This document shows positions 40,576 through 52,193 of a DNA stretch of 64,000 nt, piece by piece. A program made the translations under genes and the position numbers. Within the stretch, counting starts at the first letter, position 1; every line of letters begins with the position of its first letter. Below the pieces are notes generated by a model, which saw only the letters and a list, made by a program, of their open reading frames with translations, was not told where the DNA came from and made no database searches. Source of the stretch: an uncultured Paracoccaceae bacterium (lineage in GTDB: Bacteria > Pseudomonadota > Alphaproteobacteria > Rhodobacterales > Rhodobacteraceae); NCBI GenBank assembly GCA_947497065.1, contig CANMEQ010000006.1, positions 207,698-271,697 of the forward strand, given 5' to 3'.

Positions 40576-42264
40576 ATGAGCAAGGCGCCAAAGTCGCTGA
40601 TTGGGCAGAGTATTTCTGATGCGGTTTGTGCCTGTCAGGACGGGTGGACCGTGGTGCGCACGCGGGGGCCCTCGCAGGTACAGTTTTGGTTTATTGCTTT
40701 GATGCTTGGGATTGCGGCGAGTGCCGCAGCTATCGCGTTCCGCTTTGGAATTGAGACCATTCAAGCCAAGATTTATGGCACAGACCACGTGGCCAATTTG
40801 TCTTCTACAATTGCTGCGCTGGATTGGTGGTGGGTCGTTTTGATCCCCATTGCCGGGGGCTTGGCCGTGGGGATTATTCTAGACCGGTTTACGGATGATG
40901 GGCGGGTGCGATCTGTGGCGGATGTGATCGAGGGGGCCGCACTTTACGAAGGGCAGGTCGAACGGCGCAAGGGGTTCGCCTCGGCCTGTGCATCGTTCAT
41001 CACCTTGTCGACGGGTGGGTCATCGGGCCGTGAAGGGCCTGTCGTTCACTTGGCGGCTGTTCTATCCACCTACGTCAGCCGATTGATCCGCGCCGACGGG
41101 ATTACCGGGCGCGATTTGCTGGGCTGCGCTGTTGCAGCGGCGGTTTCGGCCAGTTTTAACGCACCGATCGCCGGCGCCCTTTTCGCGCTGGAAGTGGTGC
41201 TGCGCCATTTTGCCGTGCATGCTTTTGCGCCTATCGTGATCGCCGCCGTTGCGGGCACGGTGATGAACCGGTCGATCTACGGGGATGTGACGGAGTTTTT
41301 GATCCCCCATCAGAACGTGTTGGCGTTTTATGTGGAGCTGCCCGCGTTCATGATCCTTGGGCTATGTTGCGGTGTCATTGCTGTTGTGTTGATGCGCGCA
41401 ATTTTTTGGGCCGATACATTTGGATCGACGGTTCAGGCCCGTTTAAATATGCCGCGATATTTGCGGCCTATGGTGGCAGGGGCCATGTTGGGCGTGATTG
41501 CGATTTTCTACCCGCACATCATTGGCGTTGGGTATGAGACGACATCAGACGCATTGACCGGTCGGTTGCTGTTTCATGAAGCGATCGTGTTTGCGGTTTT
41601 AAAGATCATTGCGGTTGCCATTACGATGGCGGGCCGGATGGGCGGTGGGGTGTTTTCGCCCGCGTTGATGGTGGGTGCCTTGACCGGACTTGCCTTTGGC
41701 ATGGTCGCAACCGCTATTTTTCCGAACGTTTCGGGAGAGGGGACGTTGTATGCTTTGGCGGGTATGGGGGCGGTGTCTGCTGCTGTGCTGGGGGCGCCGA
41801 TTTCAACGACGTTGATTGTGTTCGAATTGACGGGTGACTGGCAAACCGGGATTGCTGTGATGGTGTCAGTGTCACTGTCATCGGCGCTTGCCTCGCGGCT
41901 GGTCGATCGCAGCTTCTTTCTGTCTCAACTAGAACGGCGTGGCGTGCATTTGGCGGCGGGGCCACAGGCGTATTTGTTGGGCACGTTTCAGGTGTCATCG
42001 GTGATGCGGGGGGTGGATCACCCGCGTGCCGCAGATGCCGAAGCCTGCGCGACGCTTATCCGCGAAGGCACCTATGTGTTTGAGGATAAGACCCTCGATC
42101 AAGCGATGCCGATCTTGGAGGCGACGGGATCAACGTTTATTCCAGTGGTCGCGCCAGCCGCTGGTGATGGGCCGCCGGAATTGCGGGGGGCCTTGTTCCA
42201 GCTTGATGCGCTGCGCGCGTTCAACCGCGCCTTGGCTGCAACCGCGGCCGAGGAGCATTCCTGA
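40576..42264 (+). CDS. ClC-family chloride channel/antiporter
   Basis: GGSSGREGPVVHLAA, AAVSASFNAPIAGALFALE, GRMGGGVFSPALMVGAL. Confidence 0.94.
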   Translation: MSKAPKSLIGQSISDAVCACQDGWTVVRTRGPSQVQFWFIALMLGIAASAAAIAFRFGIETIQAKIYGTDHVANLSSTIAALDWWWVVLIPIAGGLAVGIILDRFTDDGRVRSVADVIEGAALYEGQVERRKGFASACASFITLSTGGSSGREGPVVHLAAVLSTYVSRLIRADGITGRDLLGCAVAAAVSASFNAPIAGALFALEVVLRHFAVHAFAPIVIAAVAGTVMNRSIYGDVTEFLIPHQNVLAFYVELPAFMILGLCCGVIAVVLMRAIFWADTFGSTVQARLNMPRYLRPMVAGAMLGVIAIFYPHIIGVGYETTSDALTGRLLFHEAIVFAVLKIIAVAITMAGRMGGGVFSPALMVGALTGLAFGMVATAIFPNVSGEGTLYALAGMGAVSAAVLGAPISTTLIVFELTGDWQTGIAVMVSVSLSSALASRLVDRSFFLSQLERRGVHLAAGPQAYLLGTFQVSSVMRGVDHPRAADAEACATLIREGTYVFEDKTLDQAMPILEATGSTFIPVVAPAAGDGPPELRGALFQLDALRAFNRALAATAAEEHS

Positions 42265-42269
42265 GCAGT

Positions 42270-42611
42270 TTAGAGTTTTTCGACTGCGACCTTGTTGGTG
42301 AAAAACGCCAAATAGCCTTTGATATCAGCGACATCATCTTTGGGGTCTTCGTAGGACCAAGCGGCATCTTTGAATGTGCCGCTTTTTGCGATCAGGTCAT
42401 AATAGGTTGCATGGCCCTTGTGAGGGCAGCTTGAGGTGGTCTCAGAGGTGTCGAAGAACGCCATCGAAATATCAGTGCGCGGGAAGTAGATCACCGTTGG
42501 GTAATCGCCCTCAGTCAACTCTAGTGCGGCTGTGGTTTCGCCCAATACGGCACCGGCGGCCCGAACGACCCATGTGCCTGTGGCCGGTCTGATTTTGATG
42601 TGATCTGACAT
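42270..42611 (-). CDS. DUF427 domain-containing protein
   Basis: Short ORF with PTVIYFPRTDISMAFFDTSETTSSCPHKGHATYYDL. Confidence 0.9.
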   Translation of the reverse strand: MSDHIKIRPATGTWVVRAAGAVLGETTAALELTEGDYPTVIYFPRTDISMAFFDTSETTSSCPHKGHATYYDLIAKSGTFKDAAWSYEDPKDDVADIKGYLAFFTNKVAVEKL

Positions 42612-42694
42612 GTCTTACTTTTCCCCTAAAAGCGGTTGTTCCGAGATCGCGATGACCAAGGATGTGGCTTGTTTAAACGCACAACACAAAAGTT

Positions 42695-44488
42695 TTACAA
42701 AGGCGCGCAGGCGTTCCGAAGCCATTCGCGGGCCGCGCCATCCACGCGCGGTCCAATTTTGTCTTCAGTAGCAGAATGGTACGCATCAATCCATGTGCGT
42801 TCATCATTTGACAGCAACGTCACATCGATCAAGCGCCGATCCAGTGGCACATACGTCAAAGTTTCAAAGTCCAGCATATCCCGATCATCACCGCCTTTAA
42901 TGGCATCTGCGGCTTTCACCGTAATTAGGTTTTCGATCCGTATCCCGAAAGCGCCCTCGCGGTAATAGCCAGGCTCGTTTGACAAGATCATGCCTGTTTC
43001 CAGCGGCGTTTTGGCCCGGCGTGACAGCCCTTGCGGGCCTTCATGGACGGAAAGGTAGGCGCCTACGCCGTGACCTGTGCCATGGTCGTAATCTTGCCCG
43101 GCCAGCCAAAGCGGGTAGCGGGCCAAAGCGTCGAGATCGCTGCCCGCGACGCCTTTGGGAAACCGCACGCGGCTGATGGCGATCATACCTTGCAGGACAC
43201 GTGTGTAGCAGATGCGTTCCGTTTCACCTACAGTGCCAATGGCGACGGTGCGGGTGATATCCGTTGTACCATCGAGATATTGGCCACCTGAATCAACCAA
43301 AAGCAATTCACCCGAGGCGACAGGGCGGTTCGTGTCTTCGTTGACGCGGTAATGCACGATTGCGCCGTTTGGGCCTGCGCCGCAGATCGTTTCGAACGAA
43401 ATATCCTTCAACGCGTTTGTGTCGCGACGGAACCCTTCTAGGGCCGTGACAACGTCGATCTCAGTCAAGGTGCCGCTGGGGGCGGTTTCATCCAGCCATG
43501 CCAAAAACCGCACCATTGCGGCCCCATCGCGCAGGTGCGCGCTGCGGCTGCCTTCGATTTCGGCAGGCGTTTTTCTAGCCTTGGGCAGCACGCAAGGGTC
43601 TGGGCCGAATACAGTTTCGCGGCCGGAGAGAGATTGTTGAATGGCAAACGGGGTGCGGTCTGGATCTAGGCAAAGGGGGCCAGACAGCGATTGTAGGGTT
43701 TTGATCATGTCGGTTTGATCAACAACCGTGACATCCGCGTCCAAAGACAGAGCTTCAGCCTGTGTCGGTTCGCAAAACAAAACGACGCTTCCGTCATCCT
43801 TCAAGAGCGCCATGGCGTGGGGGACGGGGTTGCGTTCAATGTCTGTCCCGCGAATGTTGAGCAGCCATGCGACGCTGTCAGGCGAGACGATCAGAGCATT
43901 GGGCTGCCCTGCGTTTTGCATGTCTTGCGCCAAACGTTGGCGTTTGTCGGCAGATGCTTCGCCCGCGAATGCATCAGGGTAATGTGTGAAGGGGGCGTTC
44001 GGGGGAGCTGGCCTGTCGGACCAGACCGCATCAACTAAGTTTTCAACATGGATAAGCTCTAAGTCGGTGCCTTTGAGTGACTTCTTAAGCGTTTCGATTT
44101 GCGCGATTGTGTGCAGCCATGGGTCGAACCCGATTTTGCCCTTGGATGCATGGTCTTGCACCCAGTCGGCCAATTGAGTTTCAGGCCAATGCACGGGTGT
44201 GAACACATCTGCGACTTGCGTGCGGACCTGAACGCGGTAGCGCCCGTCGATGAACACACCGGCGATATCAGGCAAAATACAGGCAAAGCCGGCAGAGCCT
44301 GTGAACCCTGTGAGCCAGGCCAAACGATCATCGCAGGGGGCTACGTATTCCCCCTGAAATCGGTCGGCCCTTGGGACAAGAAACCCGCTCAACCCACGGT
44401 GGGTCATTTCAGCCCGCACAGCGGATAACCGGGATGGACCTGTTTCAGGAGAGGACGTTACATCGAAAGTTTGGAACACCGTGCACAC
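42695..44488 (-). CDS. M24 aminopeptidase P family protein
   Basis: VDSGGQYLDGTTDITRTVAIG, GTGHGVGAYLSVHEGPQGL, MILSNEPGYYREGAFGIRIENL. Confidence 0.94.
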   Translation of the reverse strand: MCTVFQTFDVTSSPETGPSRLSAVRAEMTHRGLSGFLVPRADRFQGEYVAPCDDRLAWLTGFTGSAGFACILPDIAGVFIDGRYRVQVRTQVADVFTPVHWPETQLADWVQDHASKGKIGFDPWLHTIAQIETLKKSLKGTDLELIHVENLVDAVWSDRPAPPNAPFTHYPDAFAGEASADKRQRLAQDMQNAGQPNALIVSPDSVAWLLNIRGTDIERNPVPHAMALLKDDGSVVLFCEPTQAEALSLDADVTVVDQTDMIKTLQSLSGPLCLDPDRTPFAIQQSLSGRETVFGPDPCVLPKARKTPAEIEGSRSAHLRDGAAMVRFLAWLDETAPSGTLTEIDVVTALEGFRRDTNALKDISFETICGAGPNGAIVHYRVNEDTNRPVASGELLLVDSGGQYLDGTTDITRTVAIGTVGETERICYTRVLQGMIAISRVRFPKGVAGSDLDALARYPLWLAGQDYDHGTGHGVGAYLSVHEGPQGLSRRAKTPLETGMILSNEPGYYREGAFGIRIENLITVKAADAIKGGDDRDMLDFETLTYVPLDRRLIDVTLLSNDERTWIDAYHSATEDKIGPRVDGAAREWLRNACAPL

Positions 44489-44507
44489 CTACCGTATGAA
44501 ATGAAAG

Positions 44508-46385
44508 TTAACCTGCCTTGCGCATGCCCAGCACACGGGCCCGCTTTCGGGGATCGCTGTCAAACAGGCTGGCAAGTTGTTCGGTCATAGCTCCGGCCAG
44601 TTGTTCCACATCCGTAATCGTCACCGCGCGGTCGTAGTAGCGTGTTACGTCGTGGCCGATGCCGATCGCGATCAGCTCAACCGCTTTGCGTTTTTCGACC
44701 ATCGCGATCACGTCTCTGAGGTGTTTTTCCAGATAGTTTGCGGGGTTTACGGACAGGGTTGAATCGTCCACCGGTGCGCCGTCAGAAATGACCATCAACA
44801 CTTTGCGCGCTTCGGGGCGGGCTGTGATCCGTCGGTGCGCCCATTCGAGCGCTTCGCCGTCAATGTTTTCTTTCAGCAACCCTTCCTTCATCATTAGGCC
44901 AAGGTTATCGCGTGAGCGGCGCCATGGGGCATCCGCACCTTTGTAAATGATGTGGCGCAGGTCATTCAGACGGCCCGGTTGCATCGGGCGGCCTTCGGCC
45001 AGCCAATTCTCACGGCTCAGTCCGCCTTTCCAAGCTTTTGTCGTAAACCCGAGGATCTCAACCTTGACCGAGCAACGCTCCAAGGTGCGGGCCAAAACAT
45101 CTGCGCAGATCGCGGCGATGGAGATTGGCCGACCGCGCATAGAGCCCGAGTTGTCGAGAAGCAGTGTGACGCAAGTGTCGCGGAATTCAGTGTCTTGTTC
45201 GACCTTGAAGGACAGTGGGGTGGTGGGGTTGGCGACAACACGGGCCAAACGGCCAGCGTCCAGAATGCCTTCTTCTTGGTCAAAGGACCACGACCGGTTT
45301 TGTTGCGCCTGAAGCCTGCGTTGCAATTTATTGGCCAAGCGGGACACGGCGCCTTTGAGGGGTTCCAATTGTTGATCCAGATACGCACGCAAACGTTCCA
45401 GCTCGGCCGGTTCTGCCAGGTCCTCTGCGCCGATTTCCTCATCAAATTCAGTAGAGTATACGACGTAGTTCGGGTCTGCATCCGACACGGGCTGAGGGGC
45501 AGGAGGCTCCATCGGGGCCTCACCTTCGGGCATCTCGGCTTCTTCTGCCATCTCTGCGTCGGCGCTGTCATCCATGGATACTTGCGCTTCGGCTGCGTCT
45601 TGCTGTTCTTCTTGCGACTCCTCTGGCGTGCCTTCGGCCTCTTCCTCTTCGCCGTCATCGTCGTCACCGGCGGAATCGGGCTCTTGCTCTTCCTCGTCGT
45701 CCGGTGTCGCGCTTTCTTCGTCCTCGCCTAGATCATCGGGGTCATCGCCCAATTGGTCGCCATAGCCCATGTCTTGGATGATCTGGCGCGCAAAGCGGGC
45801 AAATGCAGCTTGATCTTCTAGGGCGTCTTCGAGCGCCGCCAAAGTGCCACCGCAATTTTCTTCGATAAAGCCACGCCATAGATCCATGACATTTGCGGCG
45901 CCTTTCGGCAGATCACGCCCTGTTGCCAAGTGGCGGATAAGATATCCAGCCGCTGTTGCCAAAGGTGCTTCTGACGGTTCGCGAATTTGGTCATAGCCCT
46001 TGCGCAGCGCATCATTGCCGATTTTGGCATCGATGTTTCCGGCTGTGCCGGGCATGTGGCGCGCGCCAACGGCCTCGACACGTGCGTTTTCCATCGCCTG
46101 ATAGAGATCCTGCGCCATCTGGCCGCGCGGCATGTATTTGGCTGCAACGGCGGCATCATGGAACCTGTGTTGCAAAGCATAGGCGTCGGCAGTGCCGCGG
46201 GCGATCAAGATTTCTTCGCGGGTCATGCGACGGCTGACCTGGGGGAGGCGCACCGTTTCACGGGTGGCTCCAGGAGGATCGACCGTAAAGCTGACCGACA
46301 GTTCAGGGTCATCCGCCATGACCTTGGTGGCTTCGGCCAATGCCTTTTTGAACGGATCAGCTGGATTATCAGATGGTTTGTTCAT
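44508..46385 (-). CDS. cobT: cobaltochelatase subunit CobT
   Basis: Central acidic region, C-terminal VWA domain ([44 protein letters not shown]). Confidence 0.95.
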   Translation of the reverse strand: MNKPSDNPADPFKKALAEATKVMADDPELSVSFTVDPPGATRETVRLPQVSRRMTREEILIARGTADAYALQHRFHDAAVAAKYMPRGQMAQDLYQAMENARVEAVGARHMPGTAGNIDAKIGNDALRKGYDQIREPSEAPLATAAGYLIRHLATGRDLPKGAANVMDLWRGFIEENCGGTLAALEDALEDQAAFARFARQIIQDMGYGDQLGDDPDDLGEDEESATPDDEEEQEPDSAGDDDDGEEEEAEGTPEESQEEQQDAAEAQVSMDDSADAEMAEEAEMPEGEAPMEPPAPQPVSDADPNYVVYSTEFDEEIGAEDLAEPAELERLRAYLDQQLEPLKGAVSRLANKLQRRLQAQQNRSWSFDQEEGILDAGRLARVVANPTTPLSFKVEQDTEFRDTCVTLLLDNSGSMRGRPISIAAICADVLARTLERCSVKVEILGFTTKAWKGGLSRENWLAEGRPMQPGRLNDLRHIIYKGADAPWRRSRDNLGLMMKEGLLKENIDGEALEWAHRRITARPEARKVLMVISDGAPVDDSTLSVNPANYLEKHLRDVIAMVEKRKAVELIAIGIGHDVTRYYDRAVTITDVEQLAGAMTEQLASLFDSDPRKRARVLGMRKAG

Positions 46386-46458
46386 GTTGATCCTTTAGGC
46401 ACGCGTTTCACCGCTAACCTAGTGCGCTCGGATCAAGAAAACCAGACCGACAGGGGCG

Positions 46459-46839
46459 TCAAGACATCATTATTGACGTACACGCCTGCAGCATTTGTTC
46501 AGCGCGTTGGCTGGCCCAAGTGTCATCGCGGAATGTGGCGCGGGTGAGCAGGCCCGCGTGTGCGACTTTCGCTTCGATCCGCCATGCTAGAACTTGCCTG
46601 CCATCATCGGGGCCCATTGTTGCGCTCAGTAAATCGAGCATCGCATCGCGGTGGATCTGGGTTGTATCTGACTCTGGCTTTGACAAGAGCCATTGATGCT
46701 CCATTTCAGCCGATAATCGACCCGTGCAAGATGCAAAGTATTGAAGAGGGTTTTCAATGTCGGCCTTGATGGCCGCAGGCGAGAGTAACGTTAAAAACGT
46801 GATCAGCCCGATGGGGAGGTGTGTTTTTATTCCGCCCAT
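46459..46839 (-). CDS. hypothetical secreted protein
   Basis: N-terminal signal peptide MGGIKTHLPIGLITFLTLLSPAAIKA then conserved-looking CTG...QACTS; located between cobT and cobS. Confidence 0.65.
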   Translation of the reverse strand: MGGIKTHLPIGLITFLTLLSPAAIKADIENPLQYFASCTGRLSAEMEHQWLLSKPESDTTQIHRDAMLDLLSATMGPDDGRQVLAWRIEAKVAHAGLLTRATFRDDTWASQRAEQMLQACTSIMMS

Positions 46840-46924
46840 AATTTATGCAAACACATGAAATAGCGGCACGTCAAGTGTGCATGTTGAAAACTATTGATGG
46901 TCCGGAAGTGAGGGCTAAAAACAG

Positions 46925-46948
46925 AAAAACCGGCGATTGCCGGTTTTT
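46925..46948. terminator. Bidirectional Rho-independent terminator downstream of cobS
   Basis: AAAAACCGGC-gatt-GCCGGTTTTT. Confidence 0.9.
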
Positions 46949-46985
46949 CGTGACGTCTAATGTGGTTTCGCTTTTAGATTTGCGC

Positions 46986-47972
46986 TCAGCCCAAGGTGAG
47001 ACTTGCAGCGCTTTCTGGGAGCTCTTCGTCAAAACAACGCTGGTAGAATTCTGCCACTGTCTGGCGTTCCAGCTCGTCACATTTATTCAAGAAGCTAAGG
47101 CGGAAGGCGTAGCCGACATCTTGGAAAATACGTGCGTTTTCAGCCCACGCGATGACGGAACGTGGTGACATCACTGTCGACAAATCGCCATTCATAAATG
47201 CGGTGCGGGTCAGGTCTGCGACGGTGACCATTTGCGCGATTGTTTTGCGGCCCGCTTCTGTGTTGAATGTCGGGGCTTTTGATAGAACGATATTCGTTTC
47301 AGCGTCTTGGCTGAGATAGTTCAACGTGGCGACCAGCGACCAACGGTCCATCTGCGCTTGGTTGATCTGCTGCGTGCCGTGGTACAGGCCGGTTGTGTCA
47401 CCAAGTCCAACTGTGTTGGCTGTCGCAAACAAACGGAAATTCGGGTTTGGCGTGATGATTTCGTTTTGATCCATCAACGTAAGCTTGCCGTCGGTTTCCA
47501 GAACGCGCTGGATCACGAACATGACGTCTGCACGGCCTGCATCGTATTCGTCAAAAACAATCGCAACAGGGTTGCGCAGGGCCCATGGTAGGATGCCTTC
47601 GTGGAATTCAGTCACTTGAACGCCGTCTTTTAATTTGATCGCATCTTTGCCGATAAGGTCGATCCGGCTGATGTGGCTATCAAGGTTCACACGCACACAG
47701 GGCCAATTCAGGCGGGCTGCGACTTGTTCGATATGGGTGGATTTACCAGTGCCGTGATAGCCTTGAACCATCACGCGGCGATTGTAGCCAAAACCGGCCA
47801 AAATGGCCATCGTCGTGTCTGGGTCAAACTTATAGGTGCTGTCGATTTCTGGCACACGATCGCTGCGTTCGGCGAAGGCTTTGACCTTCATATCAGTGTC
47901 GATTCCAAAAACTTCGCGGACCGAAATTTCTTCGCTTGGTTTCATCATTGGATCGAGTGTGCCGTCGGACAT
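46986..47972 (-). CDS. cobS: cobaltochelatase subunit CobS (AAA+ ATPase)
   Basis: [25 protein letters not shown]...[23 protein letters not shown]...[18 protein letters not shown]; start chosen at MSDG. Confidence 0.95.
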   Translation of the reverse strand: MSDGTLDPMMKPSEEISVREVFGIDTDMKVKAFAERSDRVPEIDSTYKFDPDTTMAILAGFGYNRRVMVQGYHGTGKSTHIEQVAARLNWPCVRVNLDSHISRIDLIGKDAIKLKDGVQVTEFHEGILPWALRNPVAIVFDEYDAGRADVMFVIQRVLETDGKLTLMDQNEIITPNPNFRLFATANTVGLGDTTGLYHGTQQINQAQMDRWSLVATLNYLSQDAETNIVLSKAPTFNTEAGRKTIAQMVTVADLTRTAFMNGDLSTVMSPRSVIAWAENARIFQDVGYAFRLSFLNKCDELERQTVAEFYQRCFDEELPESAASLTLG

Positions 47973-48333
47973 AAGAGGGATGCCTTCATCATTAATAATC
48001 GCGCAACATTGCTGTTTTCGGGATGCAACATAACGCGTCGCGCCGCAAGGGGAAGGGATCATGTGATCGCGCCGTCGCGGGCTGGGATGGGGCATGGTTG
48101 TATTTTTGTTTCGAGCTGCGGAAACTTGATGCTCAGAAACGCTGATGGTGGTCGGTCGGGCGGAAGGACATGAGTGCGTTTGTTGCGGTTGATTTTGATC
48201 GTGAAGCCCAAATATTGCCAAAGGATTGGCAGGTGTTTTCCGGTTCGAAACAATCCTTTTCCAAATCGGCAATACGATGCCACATCGATGCCTCAAATCG
48301 CGTTAATAATGCGGTAACCGAACCGGAGGCACC

Positions 48334-48867
48334 ATGCGTTCAATCTCGCGCAAACCAGCATTGTTTTCTGAAGGCGCTCGCGCTCGTGCTTTGGCGTTTT
48401 TCCTTGTGGGGTGCTGTAGCGGGGCATTGGGGTTTCTTGCGGTCGTGCACTTGGATCAACGGGCCTTCCTAGAAAGGATGACGCCCTATCAAACATGGAT
48501 CGTCGTGGCTTCGGCCGTGGGAGGGATGATCGCGCTTTTTCTGGCGGGGGATCGGGTTGGTGGGACCGGAACGCGTAAAATCTTGCGATACTTGTCGGGC
48601 AGCATTTGGGTCACGTTTGTCGGAGCGTTGATTGGGGGTACATTGGCCTTGCCGCTTTATGGCACAATGTTCGGGCCCTTCATCGTCGCGGTTACCTTGG
48701 CAGGTGCGCCGCTTTTGGCTGTTTTGTGGATATCGAATATGTTCGCTGTCAACGTTTTGATGAGCCGCTATCAAACCGAAAGGGACACAATTTTTGCGCC
48801 CGGAGGTTCAACGCCGCACACGCATGCAGACAGCTTAACAGTCCGCATGCGTGGACGCTTTACATAA
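48334..48867 (+). CDS. hypothetical membrane protein
   Basis: 177 aa, about four hydrophobic helices. Confidence 0.65.
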   Translation: MRSISRKPALFSEGARARALAFFLVGCCSGALGFLAVVHLDQRAFLERMTPYQTWIVVASAVGGMIALFLAGDRVGGTGTRKILRYLSGSIWVTFVGALIGGTLALPLYGTMFGPFIVAVTLAGAPLLAVLWISNMFAVNVLMSRYQTERDTIFAPGGSTPHTHADSLTVRMRGRFT

Positions 48868-48869
48868 AT

Positions 48870-49502
48870 CTAGTCGCGGAAGCTGCGGCTGGATTTAATT
48901 TGATCCCAAGCCCAAACAACTTCGTTGAGTTGCTCTTCCTGCGAACGATCGCCCCCGTTCATGTCAGGGTGCAAGATTTTGATAAGCTTTTTGTACGCTT
49001 TGCGGATTTCTTTCTTGGTCCAGTGGTCTTTAGCTTCAAGAATTTCAATGGCACGGCGTTCTGTCGCAGGCAGTTTACGCGTTGAGCCGGTAGTTGATTT
49101 GCCCGGGTTCTGTGTTGCGTTTACGCCAAGAACTTGATGCGGATCGTCAACCCCCAAACGGGCCCATGCGCGCTGTTCGTCAGATTTGCTGAACGGTTTC
49201 GTTTCACGTTCCCACACGCGATCCTTGCTGGATTGCGCATTCATTTCCGCCTCGGTGGTGTTTTCAAAGAAATTCCAGCCGAGATTGTATTCGCGTACGT
49301 GGTCTTTGCAGAACCAGTAGAAATCATCCAGAACATCGGGGTTTTTGGGCGCGCGGTATTTGCCCGGCTCTTCGCAACCCGGCTTTTCGCAAACGCGCGT
49401 CGACGTCTCAGACGCACCAGACATCCCGCGTCTGCCGCGCGGGTTTTTCTTCTTTGAAGAAGAAACTGACATGTCAAAACCGAATGGATCGTCTTTCTTC
49501 AT
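48870..49502 (-). CDS. J-domain protein (DnaJ-like)
   Basis: C-terminal J domain AIEILEAKDHWTKKEIRKAYKKLIKILHPDMNGGDRSQEEQLNEVVWAW including HPD; start MKKDDPFGFD. Confidence 0.9.
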   Translation of the reverse strand: MKKDDPFGFDMSVSSSKKKNPRGRRGMSGASETSTRVCEKPGCEEPGKYRAPKNPDVLDDFYWFCKDHVREYNLGWNFFENTTEAEMNAQSSKDRVWERETKPFSKSDEQRAWARLGVDDPHQVLGVNATQNPGKSTTGSTRKLPATERRAIEILEAKDHWTKKEIRKAYKKLIKILHPDMNGGDRSQEEQLNEVVWAWDQIKSSRSFRD

Positions 49503-49576
49503 CGCATCACCTTTCCGAGTCGAGCGTGATACTTTAAACCTTCCCCCCGAGGATTGAAGGGGCTGAGCGAAAATAA

Positions 49577-49831
49577 ATGTCTTTAGAACAAGAAATTCAA
49601 AACAAGTTGATGGCGGCATTCGAGCCGACATCATTGGCTGTGATCAACGAAAGCCATTTGCATGCGGGGCATGCCGGTGATGATGGCACAGGGGAAAGCC
49701 ATTGGCGTGTAGAAATAACCAGTGATGCCTTTTCTGGCAAAAGTAGGATCGCAAAACACCGTGCTATCCACGCGGCATTGGGCGCAGACATTATCGGTCG
49801 AATTCACGCGCTCTCTTTACAGATCAGTTAA
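49577..49831 (+). CDS. bolA: BolA family protein
   Basis: LAVINESHLHAGHAGDDGTGESHWRVEITSDAFSGKSRIAKHRAIHAALG. Confidence 0.93.
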   Translation: MSLEQEIQNKLMAAFEPTSLAVINESHLHAGHAGDDGTGESHWRVEITSDAFSGKSRIAKHRAIHAALGADIIGRIHALSLQIS

Positions 49832-50332
49832 CTATTCGGCAGGCAGGTTCTTGTCTGCGGTGTCCACCTTGGGGGCTTTGTTGCGTTTGTCCCATGGGAA
49901 AGAAAAGGTTTCGGCCTTTAAAGTCTCTTCTAGGCGGGCCTTTGCATCGGTGGGGGCCGCGTTCTCATCTGGTTCGTGGACGGCAGCTAGAGGTTCTGGT
50001 GTAGCATCTTCAACGGTGGGGGCTTCCACAGGGGGCTCGACCGGTGCATCGCTTTGATCTTCAATCAATGCTGCGATTTCTGGTTCGGCGTGTGCTGTTT
50101 CGGGCAGGGTGCGACGAAAGACCAACATGTTTTGAAATGTCGTCGTTTTACCTGTTAGGCCCTGGCGTTCTTCGACGGGCAGCGTGTCTGTCCGTTGGTA
50201 TTCCCAGCCGTCGGTACCCAAGTCATTCATCAACGATTGCAGGGCGTTTGCGAAGCGATCAGAGGTGGATTTGACGCCTTTGGCCTTTAGCCCGCGCGTT
50301 GGCGCTGGCACGACTTTGTATTCAAACATCAT
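49832..50332 (-). CDS. DUF4177-like domain protein
   Basis: MMFEYKVVPAPTRGLKAKGVKS...LGTDGWEYQRTDTLPVEERQGLTGKTTTFQNMLVFRR. Confidence 0.82.
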   Translation of the reverse strand: MMFEYKVVPAPTRGLKAKGVKSTSDRFANALQSLMNDLGTDGWEYQRTDTLPVEERQGLTGKTTTFQNMLVFRRTLPETAHAEPEIAALIEDQSDAPVEPPVEAPTVEDATPEPLAAVHEPDENAAPTDAKARLEETLKAETFSFPWDKRNKAPKVDTADKNLPAE

Positions 50333-50495
50333 AGCTGTGTCCCTGTTGCTGCGTGCATCGTTCTATCAAAAACGTGACGCAAGGCCAAGAAAAACAAGGA
50401 TATTTTGCGTTTCACAAGGTTTGGTGGCGCGCCAGCGGTGCGCCACCATATCTGTGCTTATTTGGGCCGCAGTGCCTATGAAGGCGGGCCTATGA

Positions 50496-52007
50496 CTACG
50501 CCTTGAGCTTTTGCGCGACCAGTTTGTTGACCGCGGCAGGGTTGGCTTTGCCGCCTGTCGCTTTCATCACCTGCCCAACAAACCAGCCTGCCAGTTTGGG
50601 GTTTTCTTTGGCCTTTTCGACCTGTGCAGGGTTGGCGGCGATAATCTCATCCACGGCGGCTTCGATTGCGCCAGTGTCTGTGACTTGCTCCATGCCTTCT
50701 GTTTTCACGATCTCTTCTGGGTCACGATCCGAAGTATAGGCGATTTCAAACACGTCTTTCGCGATTTTGCCGCTGATCTTGTCTGATTTGATCAAGGCTA
50801 CGATTTGCCCCAGACGCGCCGCTGAAATGGGGCTGTCTGCGATGTCTTTGTCATCTTTTTTCAGGCGACCAAACAATTCGTTGATGACCCAGTTCGCGGC
50901 CAGCTTTCCGTCGGTGCCGTCTGCGACAGCTTCGAAAAAGGCGGCATTTTCGACGTCTGCCGTCAACACGGAAGCATCATAGTCCGACAGTTTAAAGTCG
51001 CTGATGAAACGCGCTTTTTTATCATCTGGAAGCTCGGGGAGGGAGGCGGCGATATCGTCGACCCACGCTTGTTCGATTTCCAGTGGCAAGAGATCGGGAT
51101 CGGGGAAGTAGCGGTAATCATGGGCTTCTTCTTTGGACCGCATGGAGCGTGTTTCGTCTTTATCTGGATCGTACAGACGTGTTTCTTGCACGATCTCACC
51201 GCCATCTTCGATGATCGCGATTTGGCGACGTGCCTCGTGGTCGATGGCGGCTTGGATGAAACGCATGGAGTTCATGTTCTTGATCTCGCAGCGGGTGCCC
51301 AAAACGCCAAAGTCGCCGGTCTCTTGGAATTTCTCGTAATCGCCGGGGCGGCAGACAGATACGTTGACGTCTGCGCGCAGGTTGCCGTTTTGCATGTTGC
51401 CGTCACAGGTGCCCAGATAGCGCATGATTTGGCGCAGCTTGCCGACGTAGGCTGCGGCTTCTTCTGGGCCGCGAATGTCCGGGAAGGAGACGATCTCCAT
51501 CAGAGCGACGCCCGTGCGGTTCAGGTCAACGAAGGACATTGCTGGGTCCATGTCGTGGATGGATTTCCCAGCATCTTGTTCGAGGTGAATACGCTCGATG
51601 CGCACATTGCGCGCTTTGCCGTCGCCCATTTCTACAAGAACTTCACCCGTGCCTACGATGGGGTGGTAAAGCTGTGAAATCTGGTAGCCCTGCGGCAAAT
51701 CAGGGTAGAAATAGTTTTTCCGGTCAAACGCAGACATCAAATTGATTTCCGCCTTCAAACCCAAACCAGTTTTGACGGCGAAGGCCACGCATTCTTCGTT
51801 GATCACGGGCAACATGCCGGGCATGCCAGCGTCTACAAAGGCCACATTGCTGTTGGGTTCGGCGCCGAATTGAGTTGAGGCACCGGAAAAGAGTTTCGCT
51901 TTCGTGGCGACCTGTGCGTGGACTTCTAGCCCGATGACCAGCTCCCAATCGCCTGTGGCGCCTGCAATGGTTTTCACTTTCGGGGTCTCATAGGTGAGGT
52001 CCAGCAT
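50496..52007 (-). CDS. gatB: Asp-tRNA(Asn)/Glu-tRNA(Gln) amidotransferase subunit B
   Basis: [63 protein letters not shown]. Confidence 0.97.
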   Translation of the reverse strand: MLDLTYETPKVKTIAGATGDWELVIGLEVHAQVATKAKLFSGASTQFGAEPNSNVAFVDAGMPGMLPVINEECVAFAVKTGLGLKAEINLMSAFDRKNYFYPDLPQGYQISQLYHPIVGTGEVLVEMGDGKARNVRIERIHLEQDAGKSIHDMDPAMSFVDLNRTGVALMEIVSFPDIRGPEEAAAYVGKLRQIMRYLGTCDGNMQNGNLRADVNVSVCRPGDYEKFQETGDFGVLGTRCEIKNMNSMRFIQAAIDHEARRQIAIIEDGGEIVQETRLYDPDKDETRSMRSKEEAHDYRYFPDPDLLPLEIEQAWVDDIAASLPELPDDKKARFISDFKLSDYDASVLTADVENAAFFEAVADGTDGKLAANWVINELFGRLKKDDKDIADSPISAARLGQIVALIKSDKISGKIAKDVFEIAYTSDRDPEEIVKTEGMEQVTDTGAIEAAVDEIIAANPAQVEKAKENPKLAGWFVGQVMKATGGKANPAAVNKLVAQKLKA

Positions 52008-52193
52008 GTCGTGCTCCGCATCAAAGTTTGCATGTTGAATAGGCCCAAGCGGGGCGGGCTTCAAGCGCTGGCGTTGGGGTTCTTTGCGCGCGATCCCCAA
52101 TATCTGGTGGGATTGCGCGAAAAACAGCAGGTAACGTGCGGGGAAGGTGTGATTTTCTTGCCGAATCTTTATGTTTCGGTCATCAATCGCGCC

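Noticed and set aside
48170-48472. 100-aa + [23 protein letters not shown]...
   Set aside because: Overlaps the better supported membrane protein ORF at 48334 and has no recognisable family; left unannotated.
50423-50447. GGTGGCGC-N9-GCGCCACC hairpin after gatB as terminator
   Set aside because: No U tract on the minus strand; too weak for a terminator call.
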